Positions 1 through 12,198 are shown, counted from the stretch's first letter. The stretch is DNA of 64,000 nucleotides from Crossaster papposus (GCA_037893245.1 JBAIAA010000352.1:62001-126000); one strand, 5' to 3'. Notes: generated from the sequence alone by a model not told the origin. Made by a program: numbers and translations.

Positions 1-207
1 AGGCAAATGTGTAAAGCACTCGTCTCTCACCAATGTGGTCCCGGCTCGAAAATTAGTCGAATTCTTCATTGATTCTCTCATTTGCCAGGAGGGTTTTTGT
101 CCGGGTTCTCAGATTTTTCACCCTCCTAAAAAATCAACATTTACGATCTGTGACCCGTGGTCAGATATGGGTTGTAGGGCTGGCTGCCAATCATTATTAA
201 CTTTCTT
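1..207. other. Unassigned sequence at window edge
   Basis: No convincing exon, RNA gene or known repeat is visible. The stretch ends at the TTAA that begins the first family A MITE. Confidence 0.4.
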
Positions 208-640
208 TTAAAGGTAGAATACACCATTTGCAGATATCGAAAAAAATTACTACCGAATTATTAAGAAATATCTTACTCATCTGAAAGTAAATAATGATTC
301 TAGGCATCCAGCAAAATGATTGCGCTAGATATCCTGTAATTATTCTGAAAAATAGAATTCTATAAAACAAAACAAAAACGGCGATCGCGCAAAAAACACA
401 AATAACATAAGAATAACTGATCGACGGCGGTTGAAAACAAACGATGTTTTTCGTGCTTTTCTCGGCAACCATGATTGTAAAACTTCGGACAGGTCAGTCA
501 AAGGATATTTACTATAAAATACAACCCCCCAAATCCACCCATTCATTATAAGATATTTTGAGATATTCAAGTAAGATATTTCTTAATAATTCGGTAGTAA
601 AAAAATGTTTTTGATGTCTGCAAATGGTGTATCTTACAAG
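208..640 (+). repeat. Family A MITE, copy 1 (chimeric)
   Basis: Family A is a 310-430 bp non-coding element with ends that read TTAA-AGGTAGGATACACCATT and the inverse. Its interior has recurrent motifs: ATTTACTACCGAATTATTAAG, GCATCCAGCAAAATGATTGCG, a GGCGATCGCG palindrome, and TTTACTATAAAATACAACC. In the forward sense the left end continues TTGCAGATATC and the right end is CAATTACCAATGGTGTATCC. This copy starts normally, but its right end is a second, inverted left end (GGTAGTAA then CTGCAAATGGTGTATC). It therefore looks like a foldback or gene-conversion product. Confidence 0.8.
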
Positions 641-688
641 TACGGTACATGTAACTTAATCACAGAATTTTGAAACTATCATTCTTAC

Positions 689-3600
689 CTTGAACCTTGT
701 CGGCTTTTGTCTGCATGTTCCTCGTCGGTCGAGACCACCTTGCTGTTGTTACGAAACTTGTCGCAAATCTTACTGTTACCTGAAAACCAAGAAACAATGT
801 CAGTGAGACAAAAAACGAAAGACGACACAAACAGACAGTTTCACTCATGAATATTTTCTTCCTACATGTACACAGCCGGGCTCCTTACTATGTACATGTA
901 TCCATTAAAATTATTTCCCTCATTAAACTACATGTACATGTATGTATAGATTTAAACAACCGCACCAGAAACGGAATGGTACCGACATAATATGCACACG
1001 TAAGCGTCTCACAGAACATCACGTGAAATGTTGAACACCAAATGCAAACAAACATAAAACCTTAGTCTGTTTGTGTGCACTCCAAAATTAACCTTTGTAC
1101 ACTGAAAAAACTGACCATACAAAACGGGCAACCAATCTGACACAATTAAAAACTGGTTTCGTTTTTTGTCATGGTTGAAAATGGCGTCTACAAATTTTGT
1201 GGCCAATCTAAATGAAAGCACAAAGTACAGATATTAACCGATTACAAAAACCTCATATATATTTTGTTATGGCAAACAAGTCATGTCCAAACATGGCATC
1301 AGACAGTTTTGGTTTTGATTTGAGTTCGTGTAAAGCCTAAGGGAAGTGATGTATGTACATGTACATACATGTACATTGTGTATACATGTACACGTATACA
1401 TTTTATGTACAGTATGTACATTGTACATAATACATGTATCGGGGTGCATTGTACACACAAATTAGGTAGAACGAAAAAATTTCTATTTATACATGTATTT
1501 CAGAACCGGAAGTGATGATATAATTAGAACTCTCTACATGTATTTCAAAATCTGTGCTCTACAAACATCAGCTGCATGTTTCAAAAGTACTTACAAACTT
1601 TACAGGCAACTGTGTTTGAACAACTTTGTGTTTGTGTTCAAATGATTCCAAATTCTGTACCCTGTATGCACTAATGACTGTTCATCATGTACGTACATGT
1701 ACATACTGTATGTATTGAAACAAATTATTAGTAATTTCTGTTGCATAATTGTTCAAAACTAATATTTTAATTGTACATGTAACAATAATAAACTGTGCAC
1801 TTTTTCTTCCGACATTAAATTTTGCAGTAATATGAAGGTTTTATTCCCCAAAACGCGATACACGCCATTTTGTAGATTTTTTCTAATCCCAGTCTCCCTG
1901 TGCCCAAAGTCAATTTAAACAGCTGCTGTAAACTTAAAGGTAGGACACACTATTGGTAATTGCTTGAATAACATGTATCATGAATGGGTGGATTTCGGTG
2001 TTTGTATTTTATAGTAAATATCATTTACCTGTCCGAAGTTTTACAATCATGGATGCTGAGAAAAGCAAGAAAAACGACGTTCGTTTTCATCCGGTGTCGG
2101 GCAGTGGTTCTTATATTGTTTTTTTAATTCAATTTTCTAGAACAAATACAGGGTATCTAGTGCAATAATTTTGCTGGATGCCTACAATCATTATTTACTT
2201 TCAAATAAGTAAGAAATTTCTTAATAAATTGGTAGTAAACTTTTTCGATATCTGCAAATGGTGTATCCTAACTTTAAGCCTTTGCGTACATTTTAAAACA
2301 AATCCATTCTGCTCAGTCAGTGCTCCGCAAACAATACGCGTACTCGCTGAACATTATGTGTGCACACTTAACATTACTTGGAGTGACACGCCCTTTTTGG
2401 CAACATTTTGTTATTTCCTTTTAGTTTCCTCCTTGGCTGCCCTTCAGTCTTATTGTCCTGTCATGTTATTCTTGTACTTTTAATTGTATGTATACTTTTG
2501 CTTTGTATTGTTATCTGTAGTGTCTAAAATGCCTGAATAAAGTAATAATAATAGTAATAACAGTTCCGCTATTCGTAGCCTGTGGAACCCTACCGGTACA
2601 TTGCTCCTGAATGAAGGCATTGTGTTTAGAATGCACTACCGGGGTATATATTCATAAAGCAGTAACAGAGTCAGCCAACCGCAAGGGACTGAACAAAAAA
2701 TTAAAAATAAAGCAACAAATGAAGTTAAGACACAATTGTTACATTGTTCCTAATCTAAAAACTTTAATAAAATGTGCAAATTGTTTGCATTTAAAAAAAA
2801 AAAAAAATTAAATGGATGCATATCGCGATTTAAAACTAAACTAAATTTAAATCACAAAAAAACAAGAACAACATAAGAACCACTGCCCGACGCCGGTTGA
2901 AAACGAACGCTTGTAAAATATAAAACTTTTGTGAAACGATTGTAAAACTTTGAACAGGTCAGTTAAGCGATATTTACTTTAAAATACAACCCCCCATAAT
3001 TCACCCATTCATGATAATTCAAACATTTACCAATGGTGTAACCTCCCTTTAATTACTCCTTAATTGAAATCCGATCACGTGTCTCTTATTTGAGTTAATT
3101 CAATACGCTACATATAGGTGTGTTGTACCATACAAGAGCATATTAAATTAGTATTGAAAAAAACAAAAACCCAAATTTGTACAGACTTGAATGTAAGCAG
3201 TTTGCCTTGCAGCTGAATAACTGTACTTGTACACATAATTACTGATGTACAAAATGTACATTACCGTCACCGACTACATTATGCACTCTTTGCTAGCCAT
3301 TAATAATTCAATGCAATCGCAACTGTCGCCGATACGTCATGTTAAAAATGCACGTACATGTACATGTATGTTAGAGACCAATTTGTGCTAATCATTTTGT
3401 TGACCGGCTCAATGTCCGCATGTACCGGTACATGTAATCAGGTGCATAACGTGAACGACAATTTCGAACGATTGCCAACTGGCAAATGTTGGAAAAACCT
3501 AACTATTTTAAAATACTGCTCACAATTTATTCAATTTAGTTAGTCCACATTTTTGGGGGGCAATACTGCTATCCGTGAATGGGTGACATTCAACTAGTCT

Positions 3601-6600
3601 TCAAGAACAATATTGTGTTTTTTTTGCTTTTTCCAGCAATCTATGAACAGAAAGCTTAAACCATCAATACATGTGACCCGCCACGGCAAAACCAGTCGCA
3701 TGACCTAATTACACAGTACAATGCAAAAATGTGTTAGAAACCTCTATCTGGTCGATTTTGAGTTATCATAAAAAACTAATAATAACAATTTGATATGTGT
3801 TTTATCAAGATTTGAGTATTTTCATATTTTATCAATATGGCCGCCAAAATGGCCGCCAAAATGGCCGCCAAAATGGCCGCCAAAATGGCCGCCAAAATGG
3901 CCGCCAAAATGGCCGCCAAAATGGCCGCCAAAATGGCCGCCAAAATGGCCGCCAAAATGGCCGCCAAAATGGCCGCCAAAATGGCCGCCAAAGGAACCAT
4001 GGGACATTATTTAATATTGGGAACATAAAAATTCATTGACTAGACACATTGAGGATCACAAAAAATAGGTTAGAAATTATCCACACAGTACATGGGAACC
4101 CTACCGGTACCTTCCTTTTAGACTAATTAGACCATGGTTGCTATGCAGTTTTAAGTGGAAAACCTTTGAAAATGAACAACAAACTTTAATCGCGATTTTC
4201 TCAAAACTGCGTATTTGCGATTGAGCATCTACAATTAGATCTAACTCGGTCAATTTTTATCCGAATTCAATGAAATATGCATCATATTGAAAGGAATTTT
4301 GTGCAGATTTGCCTCATACTAAAAACTTATACTAAAAACAATTGTCAAATTTTGGACGTATGTGACTGGTTTTGCCATGGTGGGTCACATATGATTTTGC
4401 ACACACTCTAGGGAGTTGGGGATATAATACCCGGTAGGTACATTGTACATGTATACACCATTTGCTTTTGTTGTAATTTTGAAATTGGATGGTTTACACA
4501 TGTAGACATACATGTATCGTGTTTTGTTGCTTTTTCCAGCATCTATGTACAGAAAGCTTAAAGGTACGGTAGTATACACCATTGGTCATTGCTTGAATTA
4601 TCATGAATGGGTAGATTTGGGGGGTTGTATTTTATAGTAAATATCGTTTAACTGGCCTGTCCGAAGTTTTACAATCATGGATGCCGAGAAAAGCACAAAA
4701 ATCAGCTTTTGTTTTCAACCGGCGTCAAGCAGTTATTCTTATGTTATTTTTTGTTATTTTTGTTTTTTCGCGATCTATTTTTCGGAATACATGTATTACA
4801 GGATATCTAGCGCAATAATTTAGCTGGATGCCTAGAATCATCATCACTTTCAAATGAGCAAGATATTTCTTAATGATTCGGTAGTAAATATTTTTGATAT
4901 CTGCAAATGGTGTATCCTACCTTTAAACAGGTCGGCTTCACGATATTTACCTCAAAATATGAATCTATTATAACCCCAACTCTCTAGGGTGTGTGCAAAA
5001 TCATATTGATTTAGGAGGATTTGGGAGGGTATTACAAATTGTAACTATCCATGGTCTATACACGTACACACAGCAACTAAAAAATAAAGCAGCACTGCCA
5101 GACAGATGCACAGCATTACTGATTAGAAAGATACAATATCTGGAGGGCAGAGGCTACTTACCTTGGCCTTAAAACCTTTTTATTGAGGCCAAAGTTTAAG
5201 GTTACACCCTTCCCAAAAAGAAGTCATTTGGGATTTTTTTTTGTCTCTTATAATTACAAATTTTGCCTTGGTTGTCTGTGTCTTGCTGTTAAAGGTATAT
5301 GTACCGGTAGGATACACCATTGGTAATTGCTTGAATTTGGGGTGTTGTATTTTATAGTAAATATCGTTTACCTGACCTGTCAAAGTTTTACAATCTCGCA
5401 TGTCGAGGGAAAAACAACAACACGGCGTTCGTTTTCAATCGGCGTCGGGCATTTGTTCTTGATGTTCTTGTTTTTTTGCGGTCGCAATCCAGGGATCGTG
5501 AATTTCTTTTATAAAATTCAATTTTTCAAAACAATTACAGGATATCAAGCACAATCATTTTGCTGGATGCCTAGAATCTTTATTTATTTTCAAATAAGTA
5601 AAAGGGTTTCTTAATAATTTGGTAGTAAATCTTTTGATATCAGCAAATGGTGTATCCTACCAGAACCTTTAAGGGTAGAGCAGACTATTTTGCCATTTTC
5701 TATTAAAGGTAGGATACACCATTTGCAGATATCGAAAATATTTACTACCAAATTATTAAGAAATATATCTTACATGTACTTATTTGAAAGTAAATAATGA
5801 TTCTAGGCATCCAGCAAAATGATTGTGCTAATTATCCTGTAAAGCCGTGTTCGCACTGGACTTTTTGGGGGGAAGGTTTTACTGAGACGATGGTAAAATA
5901 AAAAATGTTCAAATGTTACCACTGTTCGCACTTGGACTTTCGACACAGGAAAATTTTACCGAGACCGCGGGAGAAGTAGCAGAAGTAGCGTGCCCGCTCG
6001 TAAACAATGCAAAGAGTGCATGCGCGGTGTCTTGTTTAGCGTGGCCTTGCACTGGGAGGCCGCATGTACGTTTTCCTGGGCCGCTTTTACCGACACGCAC
6101 TGTTCGCATTGGACTTATCGTCTAGGGAAAAGTGACCGGGGAAGTTTAACCGGGCAGCAGTTGGCCGGTAGAAGTAGCCACTGGACTCGGGAGAAGTACC
6201 TGAGAGGAAAACGTCCTAGGCTGTCCGCACTGGACTTAAAATGGGAAAAGTACCCATCGTCTCGGTACGTTTTATCAAAAAAAGTCCAGTGCGAACACGG
6301 CTTATGTGTAGATTTTCCCAGCTATTTCGTATGCACATTTACAATCCGTTTTCTAGCGTTATGCCTCATTTAGACACAATAACATCAGCAGAAGAGTCCA
6401 GACAATAGGAAAATCCATGTTGACAAATTCACAACCATCTTTGAAAAAAATTGGGGAAAAGAGAATGGGGAAAAAAGCCTCCCCCTTTTTTTTTCTTCTA
6501 AAAAGCTCTGACAAAAAACTTATTACTAGGCCTAATTAATACAAACACACATTCTTTAATTTATGAAAAGAAAAAAAATCTGGAGTAGGTTAGCTTACCT

Positions 6601-6638
6601 GCACCCATCTTATGAGACTGTTTATCTTTCTTCACCAT
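689..6638 (-). CDS. Candidate 5' part of an unidentified gene (two exons)
   Basis: Two exon candidates on the minus strand join in phase. Exon 1 (6638 down to 6599) starts with ATG, encodes MVKKDKQSHKMGA and ends in phase 1 at a good GTAAGC donor. Exon 2 (779 down to 689) follows a polypyrimidine/CAG acceptor, continues as GNSKICDKFRNNSKVV and then an acidic/polar stretch, and ends in phase 2 at CAAG|GTAAGA. The joined 43 residues are Lys/Ser/Asp-rich and match no family I recognise. The remaining exons would lie left of position 1. The intron is about 5.8 kb and filled with family A, D and I repeats. Splice sites and phase support it, but the coding evidence is short, so it may be spurious. 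Confidence 0.4.
1267..1930. repeat. ACATGTA-type microsatellite-rich stretch
   Basis: Irregular runs of TACATGTACATGTA with GTATACA variants lie mainly at 1350-1450 and 1685-1720. The same motif is scattered over the whole window, often next to CCGGTA. I see no gene here. Confidence 0.6.
1934..2277 (-). repeat. Family A MITE, copy 2
   Basis: Complete copy in reverse orientation. It runs from TTAAAGGTAGGACACACTATT to CAAATGGTGTATCCTAACTTTAA, with TTAA at both edges. Confidence 0.85.
2278..2857. other. AT-rich spacer
   Basis: Contains AATAAAGTAATAATAATAG-like simple sequence near 2535-2560 and a run of A at 2790-2808. Short open frames are present but show no splice or family support. Confidence 0.4.
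2858..3052 (+). repeat. Family A MITE, copy 3 (5'-truncated)
   Basis: Only the right half is present, from AACAAGAACAACATAAGAACC to ACCAATGGTGTAACCTCCCTTTAA. Confidence 0.75.
3671..4390. repeat. Family D hairpin element D1, carrying a 12-bp array
   Basis: The arms read ATGTGACCCGCCACGGCAAA at 3671 and the near-perfect inverse (TTTGCCATGGTGGGTCACAT) at 4371-4390. The interior holds the GGCCGCCAAAAT array and AT-rich sequence. Confidence 0.75.
3837..3992. repeat. 12-bp tandem array (ATGGCCGCCAAA) x 13
   Basis: Thirteen essentially perfect head-to-tail copies of a 12-bp unit. Because 12 is a multiple of three, every frame on both strands stays open as a four-residue repeat (for example MAAK). 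The open frames here are a by-product of the array and not genes. The near identity of the copies implies recent expansion. Confidence 0.97.
4558..4926 (-). repeat. Family A MITE, copy 4
   Basis: Complete reverse copy between TTAA at 4558 and TTAA at 4923. The left end carries a small insertion (AAGGTACGGTAGTATACACC). Confidence 0.85.
5289..5672 (-). repeat. Family A MITE, copy 5
   Basis: Reverse copy from TTAAAGGTATATGTACCGG to GGTGTATCCTACCAGAACCTTTAA. Both ends carry small insertions. Confidence 0.8.
5703..5842 (+). repeat. Family A MITE, copy 6 (truncated by element I)
   Basis: Left portion of a forward copy up to ATTATCCTGTAA. It is cut off exactly where the family I inverted-repeat element begins. 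No right half resumes after that element. Confidence 0.75.
5840..6306. repeat. Family I inverted-repeat element
   Basis: The termini are AGCCGTGTTCGCACTGGACT and the inverse AGTCCAGTGCGAACACGGCT. The motif TTCGCACTGGACTT, or a close variant, recurs at several internal sites (near 5931, 6101 and 6219). The interior is GC-richer than its surroundings. Open frames inside show no recognisable domain. Confidence 0.75.
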
Positions 6639-6639
6639 G

Positions 6640-8016
6640 TCCTACAACTGAGCAAAAGCTGAACTATAATAGCCTAGGAAGTCGCACACTAGCTGAATGA
6701 AGAGACCACGTGTGCGGTGTGCCACAACCGGGGAGCCGTGTGGTCCGGGACCGGTCTATTAATGGTTCAACTGTCTGTGAAGCTTGTGCAGCAGGAATTA
6801 CGTGGAGGGAAACTAGACCACTGGCACTACACATGCACTATTCAATTGCAGTTATTATCATCCGTGCATTCACATAATTTGTGCTTGCTGGTAGTGGCAG
6901 TGCTAAATTTGGCACACACACAATTCAATTTGCTGGCCGATTTCAATGCACAGAGCATGTGTTTAAAAAAAACACAACCGTGTCAGTCGATCACTGTCGA
7001 GCTGATGAAAATCCACAACGCTTGTCCATTACAATTGTGTGGACATGCATACAAACACCTCCACAATAAGAGTTGGGGAATAAAAGACCAACAAAAAAAG
7101 ACATGGATTTATAAGGCAGGGTGGGTAGAGCAGCTACATGTACAGTACGTCAATAGCAGGTGTACAATGAGCTGGTCTAGGACAGGTGGCAGCAGTACTG
7201 TACATTAAGCCACTACATGTACACACTGGGAGCTTCTCCACTACACGTACACACAGTTCAGCCAGTCTAGCATTCAGCAGGGCTTGGCAATCACCAGCGC
7301 ACAGCTTTTAGTGTCACCGATCCCCCCACAAGCTAGACACACTACACACCACAGATATATGCAGGGGACTGATGCTACAGTATATGTACAGTGGTTGTTT
7401 GTCTTTTTCTTTATCAAAGCAGTAGTTGTGCAGCCTTTGGTGCAGTGATATATACCTCACGTGATGCCAACTCAATTAGATGATTGGTAATAGCGGGGCG
7501 GTACGGGCTTGCTCCCTAGTGGGCGCCTCGCAGCGAAGACAAACGACGTGCGCCCGTCAACAGCCGGGCTCTCTAATGAGTTGATACATGCGTGGTACGC
7601 GTCCTGCGTTCCCCCGGCAGTCAGATGCTTCCTCGTTAGGGTTCAAGGTTGAAGATTGATTGCCATTGAAGATTCAATTCGGGACCAGGGGTACATGTAC
7701 CGGTAGCTGTTCCCTTGGCTCTGGTTATGACTGTTGACTGTCTGTCACGTGGAAGCCCAAACATGAAGTCACCCCATGCAATTGGTTATTAGCGGACTCC
7801 GGCCAGACGGCATCTGAGTACCAAGAGATGAAGATAAACATTAACAGATAATGAATTATGCAGGATTGTTTAATGAGTAATGCGCACATGCTGTACATGT
7901 ACCAACTACCACCATACATACATGTACATGTATAGAGATAAGATCAAATGAGTCAAAGTCGCAAGGTACATGTACTGGTACATGTACACGTATTGTATGT
8001 TTTAACACTGCGTGTG
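6640..8016. other. Region upstream of the candidate gene; no further gene seen
   Basis: This lies 5' of the candidate first exon (ATG at 6638 on the minus strand), so it may hold that gene's promoter, but no clear core element stands out. At 7490-7580 there is a GC-rich patch. From 7900 the ACATGTA microsatellite resumes. A 163-residue open frame at 6717-7208 has no domain and no splice support. Confidence 0.35.
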
Positions 8017-8340
8017 TTAAAGGTAGGATACACCATTGGTAATTGCTTGAATTACATGTATCATGAATAGGTGGATTTGGGGGGTTTGCATTGTATAGTA
8101 CATATCATTTAACTGGCCTGTCCGAAGTGTTACAATCATGAATGCTAAGAAAAGCAAGGAAAATGACGTCAGCCAGTGGTTCTCATGTTTATTGTTTTTT
8201 TCACGATCGCCTAACGGCGATCGCGACTTTGTTGTTTTTGTAACAATTACAGGATATCTAGTGCAATCATTATTTACTTTCAAATAAAGTAAGATGTTTC
8301 GTAATAATTTGGTAGTAATATTTGTCGATATTTGAAGACA
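8017..8340 (-). repeat. Family A MITE, copy 7
   Basis: Reverse copy starting TTAAAGGTAGGATACACCATT. The right end decays after GGTAGTAATATTTGTCGATATTTG. Confidence 0.8.
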
Positions 8341-8828
8341 AAATCAAACACAAAATGTGCAGGCCACTTCCAAAAACCACCAGCATAGATACATATCAAT
8401 CTTATGTTAGTATCTTGTCAGTAATCTTGTCAGTGTCAGATCTTGTTTCCGTGGTGATTTATAGCAGCAGCAGGGAGAGGCACAACTTTAATTGGAATCA
8501 AGGCCGACCCTGGGTTCATCACAAGAAACATCAAAAGGTTACAGCCAGCAGATTGGTGTGAGGTTTATAATTCAATAAAACAAAATGTACATGTAGTACA
8601 CACAGGTGTAGTATCTAATTGTGTACGTGTACTACGAGAAGTACCGGTACCTGTATCTTTCATTGTACATGGAAACAATAAGTGTTTGTCGTTTAAATAC
8701 AATCATCATCTTCATGGCACTGGTCTTTTTTACAAAATTATTCAGACATTAAATTTACAGAAACAAATTAACCATTACACCTGTAATACAAATAAACACC
8801 CCAAAACACACAACAATAAAAACAAATA

Positions 8829-9236
8829 TATGTGACCTGTCATCACAAAATGAGCGTAAAGTCGCACAGAGTGATTTCCCAGTACGGCCAGTCAAAGTCA
8901 AAATTTGAAGGGGTGGTCGATTTTGAGATAATGTTTTTTAAAGACTAAATCCCCAACAATCAATTTCAGGACGATCAGATAAAAACAAAATTAGTTTTTG
9001 AGACAATTTTGACTATGCCTTTCTATGCCTTTCACACAATTTCTCGCAAGAAATGCCTGTTTTCTCATAATCTCTGAAGACTCCAGACTAAAAATAAAAT
9101 AAAAAAAATATTGAGTATCAAACCTCCAAGTGTTATACCATTGGAAAGCTCTGTTTCCACAGAATTTAGAAATACCCATATCTCAATTTTTGATTTAGCC
9201 GACTTTACGCTCATTTTGTGATGACAGGTCACATAT
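8829..9236. repeat. Family D hairpin element D2
   Basis: The arms are TATGTGACCTGTCATCACAA and the inverse TTGTGATGACAGGTCACATA. They continue into AATGAGCGTAAAGTCG on the left and its inverse on the right, about 35 bp per arm. TA at the edges hints at a TA target site. Confidence 0.85.
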
Positions 9237-9621
9237 GAGTGCAGGGTACACAAAACTACCAGAATCCTTTAACTTTTATTTCCTACATGTAATTACTACA
9301 GTGTCAAGTACATTCAGTCTGCCAGCAGGCGTGAACCACATAACGACTGAGGATACCTATTATGTTTCTTTTATTCCTGTACTACATGTAACCTAACCCC
9401 ATTTACCTAACGTTACCCGAACGACAGAGGACAAAATTGGACGAAGAGACCGTCGTCCGAGGATTCCTTGTTCCTTTTGTTCTCTTGTGTGTTTCGATCC
9501 TCGGTATACCATGTAAGAGCACAGGGACATGAATAAACACATAAACATGCACATATTTTGTTTACAAACAAGTACAAACAAGCACTACATCCATGATGTA
9601 TACATAGTGTACATGTATCTA

Positions 9622-10024
9622 TATGTGACCTGCTTAAACAAGATTTTTTCATATTCTCTAGGTTCTCGGCTTTAAAAACGATGTACCGGTATCATTTACA
9701 TATGTACCCTCACCCTATCTCCCCTTGGCGAAGGATTTAGTGATAAAACCCTTACAACCTAATTATGAGAGAAACAGCTTTAAAGTTCAGAAAAACATTG
9801 TAATTCTACATACAATTAGTTTTGTTTTTTTAAATAAAAAAAAACAAAACACTTCTGGGTGACGGATTATGTTTAAACTTGGGGAGATTGTAGATTAATA
9901 GTTCGTAATTCAGAAATACTCAAACTCAAAATTGTAAAATCCACCTTGAAATGACTTTACAAGTACATTTTAATAAAACACATTGTGTGACTTTGTATGG
10001 GTTTCGTTGGAACAGGTCACATAT
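9622..10024. repeat. Family D hairpin element D3
   Basis: Starts ATATGTGACCTGCTTAAACAA and ends GTTTCGTTGGAACAGGTCACATAT. Its interior (TCTAGGTTCTCGGCTTTAAAA, ACATATGTACCC, CACTTCTGG) matches D8 at 57,276, so these two are the same subfamily. Confidence 0.8.
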
Positions 10025-10229
10025 GCATACATTTTCGCGGTTGTCAAGCAATTCGTCCAAGTACGAGTGATATCCTTCCCAATTTAATTTGTTTATTGGT
10101 GGAAGTCACAGCTGCCAATTACTCCCTCCGACGAGCACGTGATGTGTGACCGGCTGACCGCAAACGTAAACACCCTCTTTCCTGCTTGGGTTTCGCAGAA
10201 ACCTGGCCTTAACATGTACAGTATTGCTG

Positions 10230-10538
10230 TTAAAGGTAGGCTACACCATTGGTAATTGCTTGAATTATCATGAATGGATGATTTGGGGGGTTGTATTTTA
10301 TAGTAAATACGTTTAATTGACCTGTTCGAAGTTTTACAGTCATGGATGCAGAGAGGAGCAAGAACAATATTTATTTTTTTTGAAAATTCTATTTTTCAGG
10401 ATAATTACAGGATGTCTTGCGCAATCATTTTGCTTGATGCCTACAATCATTATTTACTTTTCAAGTAAAGTAAGATATTTTATAAACATTTGGTAGTAAA
10501 TTTTGTCGATATCTGCAAATGGTGTATTCTACCTTTAA
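10230..10538 (-). repeat. Family A MITE, copy 8
   Basis: Complete reverse copy. Its closing TTAA (10535-10538) is also the opening TTAA of the adjoining family B element. Confidence 0.85.
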
Positions 10539-10775
10539 CCAGTTCGCGCCAGATGACGTATATAAACGCAAAAGTTTCCCCAAATTCAAAACGGATGACG
10601 CATAAACACGCCAAGTTCAAGTTCGGAAATGTATGTCAGCAGCGAGCAAGGCCGGAAATGCGTGGGTGTGCTTCCCGGCACTATCAGCTTGAACCCGCTT
10701 CGGATCGAGTTTCGTTAAAAATAATCCCGCCCGTGGGCTCGGCGATGTTAAAATAATCCCGGCGCGAACTGGTTG
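10535..10775 (+). repeat. Family B MITE, copy 1
   Basis: Family B is a roughly 240-bp non-coding element with ends TTAACCAGTTCGCGCC and GGCGCGAACTGGTTAA. Interior motifs are ACGTATATAAACGCAAAG, GATGACGCATAAACACG, GAGCAAGGCCGGAAATGCG, GATCGAGTTTCG and GATGTTAAAATAATCCCGG. The right end of this copy reads GGTTGA in place of GGTTAA. Confidence 0.85.
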
Positions 10776-11700
10776 AGAAGATTTAAGAGATGAGCAGGTG
10801 TGGACTAAACACCTCGCAGACTCTTAAAAAAAATAACAATTTAAATACAGTTCGCACTAGCAAAACTAGTTCACACTAGTTTTGATGGACCGGTAAATGT
10901 AATAGGATTGGTCGAAATGGGATTACATTTTTGTTGCTAAATATCACTTTGATATACTGGTACGTATATTTCAATCCCAGAGATGTGCAGAATGCTCAGG
11001 TACATGTAATTAATTACACAGTTCTCCAAAAATTTAAATCAAATCATACAATTGTATTTGTCCAATTATAATTGTACGCAAAAGTGCAGGCATTTTGATG
11101 ATTCATACTGTGTAGATCAATTTCTTCATAGAATATGAAACAAAGTTGAATAAATGACTAAATGCCTAACAAAAACTTTACAATGTACATTTGTGCATAG
11201 ATTTACATAGTGTGCAGAATCAATAGATTTTATATTTAAACAAAAAATAATCATGGTTTCTGTACTAGTATGGTACACGGTACAATGTTCTAATAGGAGA
11301 ACAGGTCTATGAAAACAACTGCAGTGAATGCGAACGATCGAGAACAATGCTGCAGCAACGCGACAGGTGCGCACACCAGCTTACGAATTGCAGTGGGCAT
11401 TATATTATTAACATACAGGTAGCCGCCCCATGGTTATATCCAGGAGCTTTTTATAGCTCTGTGGCTGTCTAAATATATGAGGGGAAAAAATATTCCCTTT
11501 AAATATCACTTGCTTAGAGTATAGTGGTACATTTAATAATACATTCTGCTTAAATATATGGTGCGAAATACCGTACCCTCTGGAGACATGAACACAATGT
11601 GTACAATGGAGACAAAACGTCTCCGGAGGGTAAATTTCTATAGATGAATAGGTCTCCATTGGGAATTTCACGAATTAGATTTTTGGATTTTGATTAAATT
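10776..11700. other. Spacer without recognisable gene
   Basis: AT-rich sequence with a short inverted repeat at 10853-10883 (CACTAGCAAAACTAGT / ACACTAGTTTTG) and scattered ACATGTA. Open frames on the minus strand at 11126-11671 lack domains or splice context. Confidence 0.35.
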
Positions 11701-11710
11701 ACTCAAAAAC

Positions 11711-11765
11711 TAGGATTAGGATGTGGGTTAGGGTTAGTGTTTGGGTTAGGGTATAATATAGGGTA
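11711..11765 (+). repeat. Degenerate telomere-like TTAGGG motifs
   Basis: GGATTAGGATGTGGGTTAGGG followed by further GGGTTAGGG units with interruptions. It resembles a short interstitial telomeric repeat. Similar single units occur near 13,730, 13,795 and 62,500. Confidence 0.4.
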
Positions 11766-12198
11766 TATTGGGTCGAAATTTCAACCCAGGAAAAAAATTA
11801 TGGTTAAAATGGGAGCATTTTAAAAAAAACGTGCTCGACTTTCTAACCATTTTGTACACGAGAACAAAGCCATGTCTCCACAGTGATACAAAAATGCGAA
11901 TGAGTGTACTGTAACCATGTACACATACATTGTACCTTGTACATTGTAGCTACACAATTTCTACAATTCCATTCAAATTTTTCAACATTCACATGGCAAA
12001 TAATATGAATCGTAAGACGAACGTTATTTTGCCAAAACAAAAACATCGGGCCACAAAACCTTAGATATGTTTCATCTAGAGAAGAACAAAAATGACCTAC
12101 CAGTAAATTACATTTGATGAAATCCCAATTAGGTTCAATTCCAATGGTTCTGTATAAACTCCTACAAAAGTGAATGGAGGTTAAAAGTGGAATGGAAA

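Noticed and set aside
3776..4039. Six overlapping open frames of 61-80 residues on both strands
   Set aside because: They are produced by the 12-bp array, whose period is a multiple of three; no start context or domain.
10490..10756. Repeated 67-98 residue frames with MTYINAKFSPNSKRMTHKHA in several places
   Set aside because: They are translations of family B MITE copies. The frame is shared because the copies are recent, but it has no start context, no domain and is cut in many copies.
11711..11765. Chromosome end
   Set aside because: TTAGGG-like units are few and degenerate, with normal sequence on both sides.
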